This document shows positions 45,645 to 54,495 of a stretch of 64,000 nucleotides of DNA, in pieces. The position numbers were made by a program, and so were the translations under genes. Origin of the DNA: Streptomyces sp. AM 4-1-1 (GTDB taxonomy: Bacteria > Actinomycetota > Actinomycetes > Streptomycetales > Streptomycetaceae); assembly GCF_029167625.1 (NCBI RefSeq), contig NZ_CP119145.1, positions 1,922,001-1,986,000 of the forward strand, given 5' to 3'. Every line of letters begins with the position of its first letter. Position 1 is the stretch's first letter. The notes under the pieces were generated by a model. The model saw only the letters and a list, made by a program, of their open reading frames with translations, had not been told where the DNA came from and did no database searches.

Positions 45645-46313
45645 TCAGGCCGAGGCTCCGGCCGTGCTCTTGCGGGTCGAGACGATCTGGTCGACCAGGC
45701 CGTACGCGAGGGCGTCCTCGGCGGTCAGGATCTTGTCGCGCTCGATGTCGTCGCTGATCTTCTCCAGCGGGGTGGTGGAGTGCCTGGCCAGCATCTCCTC
45801 CAGCTGGGTCCGCATCCGCAGGATCTCGTTGGCCGCGATCTCCAGGTCGGAGAGCTGCTCGCGGCCGGTCTGCGAGGACGGCTGGTGGATGAGCACCCGG
45901 GCGTGCGGCAGGGCCATCCGCTTGCCGGGGGTGCCCGCGGCGAGCAGCACGGCGGCGGCGGAGGCGGCCTGCCCCATGCAGACGGTCTGGATGTCCGGCT
46001 TCACGAACTGCATGGTGTCGTAGATCGCGGTGAGCGCGGTGAACGAGCCGCCGGGGCTGTTGATGTAGATGGAGATGTCGCGGTCCGGGTCCATCGACTC
46101 CAGGCACAGGAGCTGCGCCATGACGTCGTTGGCGGAGGCGTCGTCGATCTGGACGCCCAGGAAGATCACGCGCTCCTCGAAGAGCTTCGCGTACGGGTCG
46201 TACTCGCGGACGCCCTGCGAGGTGCGCTCCACGAAGCGCGGCACGACGTAGCGGTTGTCCACCTGCGGGCCGGTGTAGAGGCCGCTCGCGGAGGCGCCGG
46301 GGAAGTTGTTCAT
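45645..46313 (-). CDS. clpP2: ClpP2 protease subunit
   Basis: Serine peptidase subunit of the mixed ClpP1P2 tetradecamer. 222 residues from ATG 46313, chosen because relatives start with MNxFPG; an ATG at 46328 and GTG at 46376 are in frame. Catalytic serine is S118 in GQAASAAAV, histidine H143 in LIHQPSS, and aspartate falls in [10 protein letters not shown]-terminal [14 protein letters not shown] is a ClpP2 trademark. It lies 105 bp after clpP1 and is likely cotranscribed with it. Confidence 0.94.
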   Translation of the reverse strand: MNNFPGASASGLYTGPQVDNRYVVPRFVERTSQGVREYDPYAKLFEERVIFLGVQIDDASANDVMAQLLCLESMDPDRDISIYINSPGGSFTALTAIYDTMQFVKPDIQTVCMGQAASAAAVLLAAGTPGKRMALPHARVLIHQPSSQTGREQLSDLEIAANEILRMRTQLEEMLARHSTTPLEKISDDIERDKILTAEDALAYGLVDQIVSTRKSTAGASA

Positions 46314-46418
46314 GTGGGTGTTCACCATCCTGGTGGCGTTCTGTGGGCTGGGGGTCTCGGCGTACGAGAGGCGCACGAGGGGCGTACGGAGCGGTGTGAC
46401 CGGTCCGGTGCGAACCGG

Positions 46419-47036
46419 TCAGGCGCCGGTGCCGCCGCCGCCCGGGATGCCCGAGGCGAACGTGATGATCTCGTCGATGAGGCCGTACTCCTTGGCCTCC
46501 TCCGCGGTGTACCAACGGTCGCGGTCGCCGTCACGGATGATCGCTTCCACGGTCTGGCCCGAGTGGTGGGCGGTGATCTCCGCCATCCGCTTCTTCGTGC
46601 GGAGCAGGTACTCGGCCTGGATCTTGATGTCCGAGGCGGTACCGCCGAGGCCGGCCGAACCCTGGTGCATGAGGATGTCGGTGTTCGGGAGCGCGAAGCG
46701 CTTGCCCGCGCTGCCACCGGTCAGCAGGAACTGGCCCATGGAGGCGGCCATGCCCATCCCGATCGTGACCACGTCGTTCGGGATGTACTGCATGGTGTCG
46801 TAGACGGCCATGCCGGCCGTCACCGAGCCACCGGGGCTGTTGATGTAGAGGTAGATGTCCTTGTCCGGGTCGGCGGCAAGGAGGAGCAGCTGCGCGGTGA
46901 TCTTGTTGGCGATGTCATCGTCGACCTGCTGACCGAGGAAGATGATGCGTTCGCCGAGCAGTCGGCTGTAGACCTGGTCACCAAGGCCACCACCGAGGGA
47001 CGGCTCTCCGGCGGCGTAGGGCATCGGATTCGTCAC
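46419..47036 (-). CDS. clpP1: ClpP1 protease subunit
   Basis: Serine peptidase subunit of the main Streptomyces Clp protease. 205 residues starting at GTG 47036 (AGGTGGA upstream). Catalytic serine S99 in [10 protein letters not shown], histidine H124 in ILMHQGSAG. The C-terminus ends GGGGTGA, as in other Streptomyces ClpP1. First gene of the clpP1-clpP2 pair. The upstream region contains a match to the ClgR activator box (47170-47186), consistent with ClgR control known for this operon in Streptomyces lividans. Confidence 0.95.
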   Translation of the reverse strand: MTNPMPYAAGEPSLGGGLGDQVYSRLLGERIIFLGQQVDDDIANKITAQLLLLAADPDKDIYLYINSPGGSVTAGMAVYDTMQYIPNDVVTIGMGMAASMGQFLLTGGSAGKRFALPNTDILMHQGSAGLGGTASDIKIQAEYLLRTKKRMAEITAHHSGQTVEAIIRDGDRDRWYTAEEAKEYGLIDEIITFASGIPGGGGTGA

Positions 47037-47125
47037 GTATCCACCTGCTCGTCTCTGACGGCTCCGGCCGTCTCAGCGTCTTCGTACCGGGTGGGCAGGG
47101 ACTCCCCCGCCCTTCCTCTTCATGG

Positions 47126-47131
47126 ACCCTA
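47126..47131 (-). promoter_or_regulatory. Candidate -10 of the clpP1 promoter
   Basis: TAGGGT on the minus strand, about 90 bp before the clpP1 start. No good -35 hexamer sits at normal spacing (TGGCGT is the best), which fits an activator-dependent promoter. Transcription would start near 47118. Confidence 0.45.
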
Positions 47132-47169
47132 ACGCGCAGGTGGGACAACGCCATCCCGCTTCGGCAACT

Positions 47170-47186
47170 GTTCGCTGGGAGCGCAA
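47170..47186. promoter_or_regulatory. ClgR-type operator upstream of clpP1clpP2
   Basis: GTTCGC followed by five bases and GCGCAA, matching the ClgR recognition pattern GTTCGC-N5-GCG. It lies about 135-150 bp before the clpP1 start and about 60 bp upstream of the candidate transcription start, a normal position for an activator. ClgR is known to activate clpP1clpP2, clpC and lon in Streptomyces. Confidence 0.7.
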
Positions 47187-47332
47187 GGTACGCAGTCCCC
47201 ACAAGGGTCGCCGGGGTTCGGGGCGCCCTCGCCGGGGTTCACCGGGAGCCCGGCGCGCCTGCCGGGCCGCGGGGCCGACGAGGGGTCGGCCCGGGGGCTC
47301 CCCGGCATCGGCCCGGCCCCGGCCGGAAACGA

Positions 47333-47369
47333 CGACGGGCCCCGGACGCCTGGCGTCCGGGGCCCGTCG
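47333..47369 (-). terminator. tig terminator
   Basis: Perfect 17-bp stem (47333-47349 with 47353-47369) with a 3-nt loop, 45 bp past the tig stop on the minus strand. It insulates tig from the clpP1 promoter region. Confidence 0.87.
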
Positions 47370-47414
47370 CGCGGATCACGGGAAGAGATCGGCGCTGCGG
47401 GACGAGCCCGAGGC

Positions 47415-48815
47415 TCAGCCCTCGCTCTTCTCGACACCCTCCGCCGCGGACTTCTCCTCGGCGGGGGTCCCGGCGGACTCCTCGGAGGCGGTCTCGTCCG
47501 TCTCCTCGTCCTCCAGCTCGACCGGCTCACCGTTGGTGTCGACGACCTTGGCGGCCTCGACCACCACAGCGAGCGCCTTGCCGCGGGCGACCTCGCCGAC
47601 GAGCATCGGCACCTGGCCACCCTCGACGACGGCCTGCGCGAACTGGTCGGGGCTCATGCCGGAGGAAGCGGCGCGCCGCATGAGGTGCTCGGTGAGCTCC
47701 TCCTGGTTGACGTTCAGCTTCTCCTTGTTCACGAGCTCGTCCAGGATGAACTGGGTCTTGATGCCCTTGACCGCCTGCTCGCTGGTCTCGGCGTCGAACT
47801 CCTCGGCCGTCTTGCCCTGGATCTCCAGGTACTTGGCGAGGTCAAGGCCCATCTGGCCGAGCTGGTGGTGCTCCAGGTTGTGCTTGCGGGTCTGGATCTC
47901 GTCCGCGAGCAGCTTCTCGGGGATCGGGACCTCGGCCAGCTTCAGCAGCTCGTCGAGGACGCGCTCCTGGGCCTGGGTGGCCTGGTCGTACTGCTTGGTG
48001 TTCTCAAGGCGCTTACGGCTGTCCGCCTTCAGCTCTTCGAGGGTGTCGAACTCGCTCGCCATCTGCGCGAACTCGTCGTCCAGCTCGGGGAGCTCGCGGG
48101 AGGCGACCGCGGTGACCTTGACGGAGACCTCGGCCTCCTTGCCCTCGGCGGAGCCGCCCTTCAGCTCGGAGGTGAAGGTGGCCTCGCCACCCGCTTCCAG
48201 GCCGGTGACGGCCTCGTCGATGCCTTCGAGGAGTTCGCCGGAGCCGATGGTGTACGCGACACCGGCGGCCACGCCGTCCTCCAGGACCTCTCCGTCGACC
48301 TTGGCCTCCAGGTCGATCGTCACGACGTCGCCCTCGGCGGCGGCACGCTCGACCGGGTTGGTGGAGGCGAAGCGGTCGCGGAGCTGTTCCACGGCCTTCT
48401 CGACGTCCTCGTCCGAAACGTCGATGGCGTCCACGGTGACCTCGATGCCGGAGTAGTCCGGGATCTCGATCTCGGGGCGGACGTCCACCTCGGCGGTGAA
48501 GGCCAGCAGCTCGCCGTCCTTCAGTTCGGTGATGTCAACCTCGGGCTGGCCCAGGACATTGAGCTCACCCTCGTTGACAGCCTCGGTGTAGAACTTCGGG
48601 AGGGCGTCGTTGACGGCCTCCTCCAGCACAGCACCACGGCCGAACCGCTGGTCGATGATCCGGTTGGGGATCTTCCCCTTACGGAAGCCCTTCACCGTGA
48701 CCTGCTGGTTGATCTTCTTGTACGCCGCGTCGAGGCTGTCCTTGAGCTCCTCGAAGGGCACCTCGACAGTGAGCCGAACCCGAGTCGGGTTCAGGGTCTC
48801 CACGGCGCTCTTCAC
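47415..48815 (-). CDS. tig: Trigger factor (ribosome-bound chaperone)
   Basis: Peptidyl-prolyl isomerase and chaperone at the ribosome exit tunnel. 466 residues. The ribosome-binding signature [12 protein letters not shown] lies near residue 44, the FKBP-type domain about 155-240 ([18 protein letters not shown]), then a long helical C-terminal domain. The last 40 residues are strongly acidic ([14 protein letters not shown]), usual in Streptomyces. GTG 48815 with AAGGAGA upstream. Confidence 0.96.
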   Translation of the reverse strand: MKSAVETLNPTRVRLTVEVPFEELKDSLDAAYKKINQQVTVKGFRKGKIPNRIIDQRFGRGAVLEEAVNDALPKFYTEAVNEGELNVLGQPEVDITELKDGELLAFTAEVDVRPEIEIPDYSGIEVTVDAIDVSDEDVEKAVEQLRDRFASTNPVERAAAEGDVVTIDLEAKVDGEVLEDGVAAGVAYTIGSGELLEGIDEAVTGLEAGGEATFTSELKGGSAEGKEAEVSVKVTAVASRELPELDDEFAQMASEFDTLEELKADSRKRLENTKQYDQATQAQERVLDELLKLAEVPIPEKLLADEIQTRKHNLEHHQLGQMGLDLAKYLEIQGKTAEEFDAETSEQAVKGIKTQFILDELVNKEKLNVNQEELTEHLMRRAASSGMSPDQFAQAVVEGGQVPMLVGEVARGKALAVVVEAAKVVDTNGEPVELEDEETDETASEESAGTPAEEKSAAEGVEKSEG

Positions 48816-48979
48816 GGTTCGGTCTCCTTGGTGGCTGACTTCTGGGGTTCTGCTGGACCGCACGGTGGCGGCTTCGCGGATCGAGCCCGGTACATCAGAC
48901 ACACACGGGCACGCAGTTTGCATAGTAACGGCAAGGAGAACGACTCCCACAACGCGATCTTGCCGCTGGTCGGGCTGAT

Positions 48980-49056
48980 GGTCGGGGTGGCCGGATTCGA
49001 ACCGACGACCTTCCGCTCCCAAAGCGGACGCGCTACCAAGCTGCGCCACACCCCGT
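48980..49056 (-). tRNA. tRNA-Pro (TGG)
   Basis: On the minus strand the sequence folds into a full cloverleaf. The 7-bp acceptor stem CGGGGTG pairs with CACCCCG; the anticodon loop CTTTGGGAG gives anticodon TGG; the T-loop is TTCGAAT. The 3' end continues ACCA, so CCA is encoded (48980-48982). It is 165 bp upstream of tig, on the same strand. Confidence 0.96.
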
Positions 49057-49220
49057 CGGTGCGACACGTAGGGTACATGGCCTCGGACGGTGCGTTCGCC
49101 GCTTTCCACGCCGACGGCCGGAACGCGGCGCGGCAGCGGTCTGCCGGTGTGCGCCCCGCTCCCCCGACCCGCTAGGATGCTCTTCGTGCCGCGGTCCTGG
49201 TGACCTGCGGTGCGGCTCAT

Positions 49221-49294
49221 GCGGGCGTAGCTCAATGGTAGAGCCCTAGTCTTCCAAACTAGCTACGCGGGTTCGATTCCCGTCGCCCGCTCCA
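49221..49294 (+). tRNA. tRNA-Gly (TCC)
   Basis: Complete cloverleaf: acceptor GCGGGCG pairs with CGCCCGC, anticodon loop CTTCCAA gives TCC, T-loop TTCGATT. Discriminator T at 49291 followed by encoded CCA. Divergent from tRNA-Pro and followed by a strong hairpin. Confidence 0.96.
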
Positions 49295-49298
49295 TCGG

Positions 49299-49342
49299 CC
49301 TCGGGGCCGGGTCCGGATTCACTTCCGGACCCGGCCCCGAGG
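49299..49342. terminator. Terminator after tRNA-Gly
   Basis: Perfect 19-bp stem (49299-49317 with 49324-49342), 6-nt loop, starting 5 bp past the tRNA. It may also stop transcription from the convergent small membrane protein gene at 49459. Confidence 0.87.
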
Positions 49343-49458
49343 CGTTTCGCGAGGCATCACGGGAGCGCGGGCCGGCGCCCGGCACTTCCGGCGCGGACGC
49401 CGGAGGGCTGGGCACCGCGGCCGGACATCGCGGGCGACGGAACGGAGGGGCGGGCGTC

Positions 49459-49653
49459 TCAGAAGTTGATGTGGCTGACGGTGTCCGCCACCGAGTTGAG
49501 GAACCTGTTGATCGACGGCGCCATGCCGGACGACGCGAGGAAGAAGCCGAAGAGGACCGCGACGAACGCGGGACCCGGCTTGATCGACCCGCCACGGATC
49601 AGCACCACCATGATCACCGCCAACAGCACCACCACGGACAGTGAAATGGCCAT
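49459..49653 (-). CDS. Small two-helix membrane protein
   Basis: 64 residues starting MAISLSVVVLLAVIMVVLIR with two membrane helices (about 3-20 and 27-45) and the ending APSINRFLNSVADTVSHINF. Highly similar short proteins recur near tig in Streptomyces as I recall them, always without assigned function. Reads like a real conserved gene: strong hydrophobic pattern and ATG 49653 preceded by GAGGGTGTGATC. Confidence 0.8.
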   Translation of the reverse strand: MAISLSVVVLLAVIMVVLIRGGSIKPGPAFVAVLFGFFLASSGMAPSINRFLNSVADTVSHINF

Positions 49654-50154
49654 AACTGATCACACCCTCGGTCGGTCCGCCTTGCCGGCCCGGTGGCGTG
49701 CGGCCGTGCGCGCCTCCGTTCCGGTCCATCGTGCACCAACTACCCGCCCGGCGGGGCGGGGTGACGGCACGACGCAACTGGTTCGCGCCATCCTCACGCC
49801 CCGCGCACACCCCTGAGGTGCGGATATCCCGGTCGTTCGCCGTCCGGGCGGCAACCTCCGCGCGGACGGCCGGCAATCCGGGCCGACGCACGGACAGGTT
49901 GCGCGGAACAGGTGCGCGAGCATGACCGTTTCCATATCCGCACATGTCATTCACAGGGAATTACCGGCCCTCCAAGGAATCCGCCGGAGTGAAATTCCCC
50001 TCCTTTGACTCCCCGCCCGCTATGCCCCGTTCAAGGGGGATTCATCGGTGCATAGCGGGCACCCTCCGGTGGTTTCGAATATGAATGCGCGGGAACGCGA
50101 GCCCTCTGTCGAAGGTTTTCACCAATTCCGTTCCACGGGTCCAGGGTGCTTGAG
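49654..50154. other. Divergent intergenic region with nested inverted repeats
   Basis: About 500 bp between the small membrane protein (-) and the acyltransferase (+). No convincing gene. The right half (49925-50110) is clearly more A/T-rich than its surroundings and contains an 11-bp perfect inverted repeat (50015-50025 with 50050-50060), nested in a second one (49981-49989 with 50064-50072). The promoter of the acyltransferase is presumably here. Confidence 0.5.
50015..50060. repeat. Perfect 11-bp inverted repeat in a leader region
   Basis: GCCCGCTATGC at 50015-50025 is exactly complementary to GCATAGCGGGC at 50050-50060, with 24 nt between. It lies about 95 bp before the acyltransferase start and could be a leader hairpin or a protein-binding site. 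Confidence 0.8.
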
Positions 50155-51306
50155 ATGTCCCACGCTCCGAATGTTTTCCAGAGGGCTCCGCTCCCCACGG
50201 CGACCCGGGAGTCGGAACCCGCGGAACGCGCGGGACACGCCGTCGCGACTGCCACCGCGGCTCCCCCCGCACCCGTGGTGGACACGCCTTCGGCGCACGC
50301 GCCGACGAAGCGACGCGACGCCTACTTCGACAACGTCAAATATCTGGCGATCGTGCTTGTCGCGGTCGCGCACGCCTGGGAACCGGTGATGGACGGCAGC
50401 CGGATCACCCGGTCGCTGTACATGGTCGCGTACACCTTTCACATGCCGGCGTTCGTCGTCATCTCCGGATATTTCTCACGTACGTTCGACATGACCGCAC
50501 CGAAGGTGAAACGCCTGGTCACCGGGGTGGCCGTGCCCTATATCGTCTTCGAGACGGTGTACTCGTTGTTCAAGCGCTACGCCGGAGGCGCCCCCGATCA
50601 GCCGATCAGTCTGCTCGATCCCTGGTATCTCACCTGGTTCCTGATCGCCCTCTTCGTCTGGCGGATCACCACCCCGCTGTGGCAGGCACTTCGGTACCCC
50701 TTGCCGGTCGCTCTCGTCATTGCCCTGCTGGCGTCGGTGACGCCGGATATCGGCGACGATCTCAATCTCCAACGCGTGCTCCAGTTCCTGCCGTTCTTCG
50801 TGCTCGGGCTGACGCTGAGGCCCGAGCACTTCCGGCTGGTGCGCGGGCGCGCGGTGCGGCTGTGGTCGCTGCCGGTGCTCGCCGCGGCCCTGGTGCTGGC
50901 GTACTGGGCCGCGCCCCGGATGCGGCTGGGCTGGTTCTACCGCAGCAGCAGCGTCCAGGACCAGGGCGCGTCGTGGGCGTCGGGCCTGCTGATGACGCTC
51001 GCCGTGCTCGGGTGCGCGCTGGTGCTGACGGCCGTGTTCTTCGCCTGGGTGCCGAGCCGCCCGATGTGGTTCACGGTGCTGGGCGCGGGGACCATCTGCG
51101 GTTATCTGCTGCACGGGTTCCTGGTGAAGGGCGCTGTGTACGCCGGGGTGTTCGACCGCTACGCCTGGCTCGCCTCGCCGGGCGGGCGGATCGTGGTGTC
51201 GGCGGTCGCGGCGATGGCCGTGACGCTGCTGTGCACGCCTCCGGTGCGGCGGGCGCTGCGCGGGGTGATCGAGCCCGACATGCGCTGGGCGTTCAAGCGG
51301 AAGTGA
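50155..51306 (+). CDS. Acyltransferase 3 family protein, fucose-4-O-acetylase type
   Basis: Multi-pass membrane acyltransferase, 383 residues. The first 55 residues are a polar cytoplasmic leader. Then RDAYFDNVKYLAIVLVAVAH (catalytic His region), AYTFHMPAFVVISGYFSR, and about ten helices follow, with a short basic C-terminus. Resembles COG3594-type O-acetyltransferases acting on glycans. ATG 50155 chosen (AGGG 9 nt upstream); GTG 50146 is possible. No neighbouring glycan genes, so its acceptor is unknown. Confidence 0.85.
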   Translation: MSHAPNVFQRAPLPTATRESEPAERAGHAVATATAAPPAPVVDTPSAHAPTKRRDAYFDNVKYLAIVLVAVAHAWEPVMDGSRITRSLYMVAYTFHMPAFVVISGYFSRTFDMTAPKVKRLVTGVAVPYIVFETVYSLFKRYAGGAPDQPISLLDPWYLTWFLIALFVWRITTPLWQALRYPLPVALVIALLASVTPDIGDDLNLQRVLQFLPFFVLGLTLRPEHFRLVRGRAVRLWSLPVLAAALVLAYWAAPRMRLGWFYRSSSVQDQGASWASGLLMTLAVLGCALVLTAVFFAWVPSRPMWFTVLGAGTICGYLLHGFLVKGAVYAGVFDRYAWLASPGGRIVVSAVAAMAVTLLCTPPVRRALRGVIEPDMRWAFKRK

Positions 51307-51385
51307 TCCGGGCGCCCGGACAGGAGTGAGCGGGACGTCCGACAGGAGTGAGCCGGGCGTCCGAACGGAAGTGATCCGTCCGGCC
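51299..51385 (+). repeat. Imperfect ~22-bp tandem repeats
   Basis: Four degenerate units of about 21-23 bp beginning (a/g)agtga(t/g)c, with a following CGTCCGA-like half. The first unit covers the acyltransferase stop codon. They have no palindromic spacers and no CRISPR-like structure. Confidence 0.65.
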
Positions 51386-51600
51386 CGGTGTTGGCTTGTT
51401 TCTTTCGGTCGGGAGGCGGTCATCGGCCGGTGTGCCAAGCCGCTCCCGCAGGTGCGCATAGTCGGCCGCTGATTGGGCAAGGGTGGCCGGTTCCGATGAA
51501 TCCGGCCACCGCCCGTCCGCTCCCGTCCCCCTCCACCCGTCCTCGGTCACCTCTCCGCGCCTCCGCCTCTCCGCACCTCCGCGCCCGCCGCGCGGGCGGG

Positions 51601-51688
51601 CCGGCGCAGGGCCGACGCAGGGCCGACGCAGGGCCGGCGCAGGGCCGGCGCAGGGCCGGCGCAGAGCCGGCGCAGGGCCGGCGCAGGG
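51601..51688 (+). repeat. 11-bp minisatellite, eight copies
   Basis: Eight head-to-tail copies of ccggcgcaggg; copies 2-3 read ccgacgcaggg and copy 6 ends gag. The tract is 88 bp and breaks off at ccgctcgg. The unit length equals about one helical turn. It is in a non-coding stretch and is a likely slippage or size-polymorphism locus. Confidence 0.9.
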
Positions 51689-51869
51689 CCGCTCGGGCGG
51701 GTACGGCCGTAGCGGTCAGGCCGAGCAGTACGGTCGCCCCCGCTCGGTCGATGCCTCGAACCTACGGGGCGGACCTCTGCGGACCATGGCGGGTGCGCGC
51801 GGATCGGTGACCGGGCAATTCCCACCCCGTCCCGGAGGGGGCCGGACAGCGGCGCACAGTTGCAACGTC

Positions 51870-51898
51870 AATCGTTCGGTAAACTAATTACTGACGAT
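51870..51898. promoter_or_regulatory. A/T-rich near-palindrome upstream of the antiporter
   Basis: ATCGTTCGGTAA and TTACTGACGAT face each other around ACTAA (one-base offset), in a very A/T-rich patch. It contains a promoter-like TAAACT, with TTGC about 16 bp before it. It resembles a repressor operator of the TetR size class overlapping a promoter. No regulator gene is adjacent. Confidence 0.45.
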
Positions 51899-51912
51899 TT
51901 CTTGACGCCCCC

Positions 51913-53178
51913 TTGACCAATCGAAGGATCAGGCTCATCGGACACGCAGAAACCCTCATCGCCATGGGTGGCGCCTTCCTCGCCGCCGCCGTCCTCGCCC
52001 GCGTCGGCGCCCGTATCGGACTGCCGACCATCCCCCTGTTCATCCTGGCCGGGATCTTGCTCGGCCCCAACACCCCCGGCATCGTGCTGGTCGCCGACCC
52101 GCACGACCTGGAGATGCTCTCCGCGCTCGGCCTGGTCCTGCTGCTCTTCTACCTCGGCCTGGAGTTCCACCTCGACGACCTCAAGAAGGGCGGGCGCAAG
52201 ATGCTCGCCGCGGGCTCGGTGTATCTCGCGCTGAACGTCGGCGCCGGGCTCGTCTTCGGCTTCGTGCTCGGCTGGGGCACCTCGGAGGCGCTGGTCCTGG
52301 CCGGAGTCATCGGCATCTCGTCGTCGGCCATCGTCACCAAGATCCTGGTCGACACGAAGCGGCTCGGCAGCCCGGAGACCAGGACGATCCTCGGCATCAT
52401 CGTCGTCGACGACGTCTTCCTCGCCCTCTACCTGGCCGCCCTGCAACCGATCCTCTCCCGCTCGGACAGCCTGGGCGCCGCGGTGCTGGACGGCGGCAAG
52501 GCGTTCGGGTTCCTGCTGCTCCTCGCCCTCGCCGCCCGCTTCGGCACCAGGGTGATCAGCCGGCTGATCAACACCCGTGACGACGAACTGCTGGTCATCT
52601 CGTTCCTCGGTGCGGCGGTGCTGGTGGCGGGGGTCTCCGAGTGGTTCGGGGTCGCCGACGCGATCGGCGCCTTCATGGTCGGTCTGATGCTGGGCAGCAC
52701 CACCTCGGGCGGTCGCATCCTGAAGCTGGTCCATCCGCTGCGGGACGCGTTCGGCGCGATCTTCTTCTTCGCCTTCGGCCTCTCCATCAACCCCGGTGAC
52801 CTGCCGGGTGTGATGTGGCCGGTGCTCGCCGCCGTGGTGCTGACCGCCGCGATGAACGTGCTCTCCGGGATGTTCTCGGCCCGGGTGTACGGATTCGGCC
52901 CACTGGCCACGGCGAACGTCTCCACCACGCTGATGGCCCGGGGCGAGTTCGCGCTGATCCTCGCCACGATGGCGGCGGGCGCGGGCCTGGACGAGCGGCT
53001 TCCGCCGTTCATCGCCGGATACGTCCTCGTCCTCGCGGTGCTCGCGCCGCTCGCCGCGGGCCGCTCGCACTGGCTGGCCCGGGTCCTGCCGGGCGGTCGC
53101 GGGGGTACCGGGCCCGGCGCGCCGGGCGGTGAGGAACAGGGTGGCGGTGACGGGAGGAAAGCACCCGTACCGGCCTGA
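51913..53178 (+). CDS. Cation/proton antiporter, CPA2 (KefB) family
   Basis: About 421 residues, 11-12 membrane helices, exchanging K+ or Na+ for H+. Typical motifs: RIGLPTIPLFILAGILLGP, LVLLLFYLGLEFHLDDL, the helix VIGISSSAIVTKI and the paired aspartates in ILGIIVVDDVFLAL. GAIFFFAFGLSINP ends the conserved part. No cytoplasmic RCK/TrkA domain. Start uncertain: TTG 51913 is the first in frame but lacks a binding site; ATG 51964 would cut the first helix. The C-terminus is Gly/Pro-rich. Confidence 0.87.
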   Translation: MTNRRIRLIGHAETLIAMGGAFLAAAVLARVGARIGLPTIPLFILAGILLGPNTPGIVLVADPHDLEMLSALGLVLLLFYLGLEFHLDDLKKGGRKMLAAGSVYLALNVGAGLVFGFVLGWGTSEALVLAGVIGISSSAIVTKILVDTKRLGSPETRTILGIIVVDDVFLALYLAALQPILSRSDSLGAAVLDGGKAFGFLLLLALAARFGTRVISRLINTRDDELLVISFLGAAVLVAGVSEWFGVADAIGAFMVGLMLGSTTSGGRILKLVHPLRDAFGAIFFFAFGLSINPGDLPGVMWPVLAAVVLTAAMNVLSGMFSARVYGFGPLATANVSTTLMARGEFALILATMAAGAGLDERLPPFIAGYVLVLAVLAPLAAGRSHWLARVLPGGRGGTGPGAPGGEEQGGGDGRKAPVPA

Positions 53179-53191
53179 CGTGAGGCGCGAC

Positions 53192-53239
53192 ACGGCTCCG
53201 GGGGTACGCGGTCCGACCGACCGCCGCACCCGGGGCCGT
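53192..53239. terminator. Convergent terminator
   Basis: Imperfect stem (acggctccggg at 53192 with cccggggccgt ending 53239, one mismatch and a small bulge) between antiporter (+) and phosphatase (-). Confidence 0.55.
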
Positions 53240-53244
53240 TCAGG

Positions 53245-54390
53245 TCAGGAACGCCGGCACAGGAGCAGCAGCGCCCGGTCGTCGTTGACGTCCTTCGCGC
53301 ACGCCTCGATCAGATGCCAGGCCGCGCCCTCGAAGCCGGTCGCCACGTAGTGGTCGGCCTCACCGGTCAGCCGGTCGATGCCCTCGGCGATGTCCCGTTC
53401 GGACGTCTCCACCAGACCGTCCGTGAACAGCATCAGTACGTCACCGGGCGCCAGCGCCCCCTTCGCCGGGTCGAACCGCGCCCCGTCGTACACCCCGAGC
53501 AGCGGCCCCTCGGCCGCCTTCTCCTCCCACTGCCCGCTGCCCGCGTGGAGTTGGAGCGCGGGCGGATGACCCGCCGAGAACAGCTCGTAGTCGCCCGATT
53601 CGAGGTCGAGCACCAGATGGATCGAGGTGGCGAAGCCCTCGTCCCAGTCCTGCCGCAGCAGATAGCCGTTGGCCGCGGGCAGGAAGGCGTGCGGGGGCAG
53701 CGAGCCGAGCAGCCCGCCGAACGCCCCGGACAGCAGCAGGGCCCGGGAGCCCGCGTCCATGCCCTTGCCCGACACATCGGTGAGGACGACCTCCAGGTTC
53801 CGGCCCCCGCCGGTACGGGCCGCGACCACGAAGTCACCGGAGAACGACTGCCCGCCCGCCGGGCGCAGCGCCATCTCGCGGTGCCAGCCGTCCGAGAGCC
53901 GGGGCAGCGCGCTCTGCACCCGGATGCGTTCACGCAGGTCGAACAGCATGGTGCCGCCGCGCCGCCAGGGCACACCGACCCTGGCCCGGAACTGGGCGAG
54001 GACGAGCCCGAAGAACCCGCAGGCCGCGACCACCAGCACCGTGCCCGGCGTGACCCTCGCGGGGCCGTGCGGGTACGGGCCCAGGGCCAGGGACTCCACG
54101 ATCAGGGCGGCGGCCGCCGCCGCGTACAGCCCGAGCAGACTGGCCGGGCGCAGCAGCAGTCCGCCCGCGACGATCGGCAGGACCAGCGCGGTCGGCGCGC
54201 ACCACACGGAGTTGAACAGGGTGCCGCAGGTGATGGCGGGCACGGTCAGCAGCAGGCCGGCCAGGGCGATCCAGTCGGAGCCGTCGCCGCGGAAGTAGTC
54301 GACCCCGGATTTGCGCAGCCCGACGCGTGCCCGGTGCACCGATTTCCGCAATCGGGCCGGGTACGAGTCTGCTGCTGCGCGACGGGCCAT
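53245..54390 (-). CDS. Membrane PP2C-family (SpoIIE-type) serine phosphatase
   Basis: 381 residues. The N-terminal part holds about four membrane helices (IALAGLLLTVPAITCGTLF through VLVVAACGFFGLVLAQF, about 38-125). A PPM/SpoIIE phosphatase domain follows, with FSGDFVVAART, VLTDVSGKGMDAGSRALLLS, FSAGHPPALQL and LFTDGLVETSERDIAEGID; the aspartates of SGDF, TDVSGKG and FTDG are the metal ligands. No PAS, GAF or HATPase domain. Such proteins usually dephosphorylate an anti-anti-sigma factor; none is nearby. ATG 54390. Confidence 0.9.
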   Translation of the reverse strand: MARRAAADSYPARLRKSVHRARVGLRKSGVDYFRGDGSDWIALAGLLLTVPAITCGTLFNSVWCAPTALVLPIVAGGLLLRPASLLGLYAAAAAALIVESLALGPYPHGPARVTPGTVLVVAACGFFGLVLAQFRARVGVPWRRGGTMLFDLRERIRVQSALPRLSDGWHREMALRPAGGQSFSGDFVVAARTGGGRNLEVVLTDVSGKGMDAGSRALLLSGAFGGLLGSLPPHAFLPAANGYLLRQDWDEGFATSIHLVLDLESGDYELFSAGHPPALQLHAGSGQWEEKAAEGPLLGVYDGARFDPAKGALAPGDVLMLFTDGLVETSERDIAEGIDRLTGEADHYVATGFEGAAWHLIEACAKDVNDDRALLLLCRRS

Positions 54391-54495
54391 TGCGGGGACC
54401 CTATCCACCCGGCGGCCTCCGGTGCAGGGGTACCCCCGTGACATTGCGTTCGAAATCGGGTCGACCGCCTCGTGCGCCCCTGGTAGGCATGGCAC

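Larger units (their letters stand above)
51307..51912. other. Repeat-rich non-coding region
   Basis: About 600 bp between the acyltransferase and the antiporter, with no credible gene on either strand; open frames across it are Arg/Pro/Ala-rich by-products of GC bias. It holds two tandem-repeat tracts (51299-51385, 51601-51688) and, at its right end, an A/T-rich near-palindrome (51870-51898), probably the antiporter promoter. Confidence 0.55.

Noticed and set aside
51299..51688. Possible CRISPR array
   Set aside because: Repeats are contiguous with no unique spacers and no cas genes nearby.
51547..51825. 92-codon minus-strand frame over the 11-bp minisatellite
   Set aside because: Composed of repeat-derived Pro/Ala/Arg units; no start context and no conservation expected.
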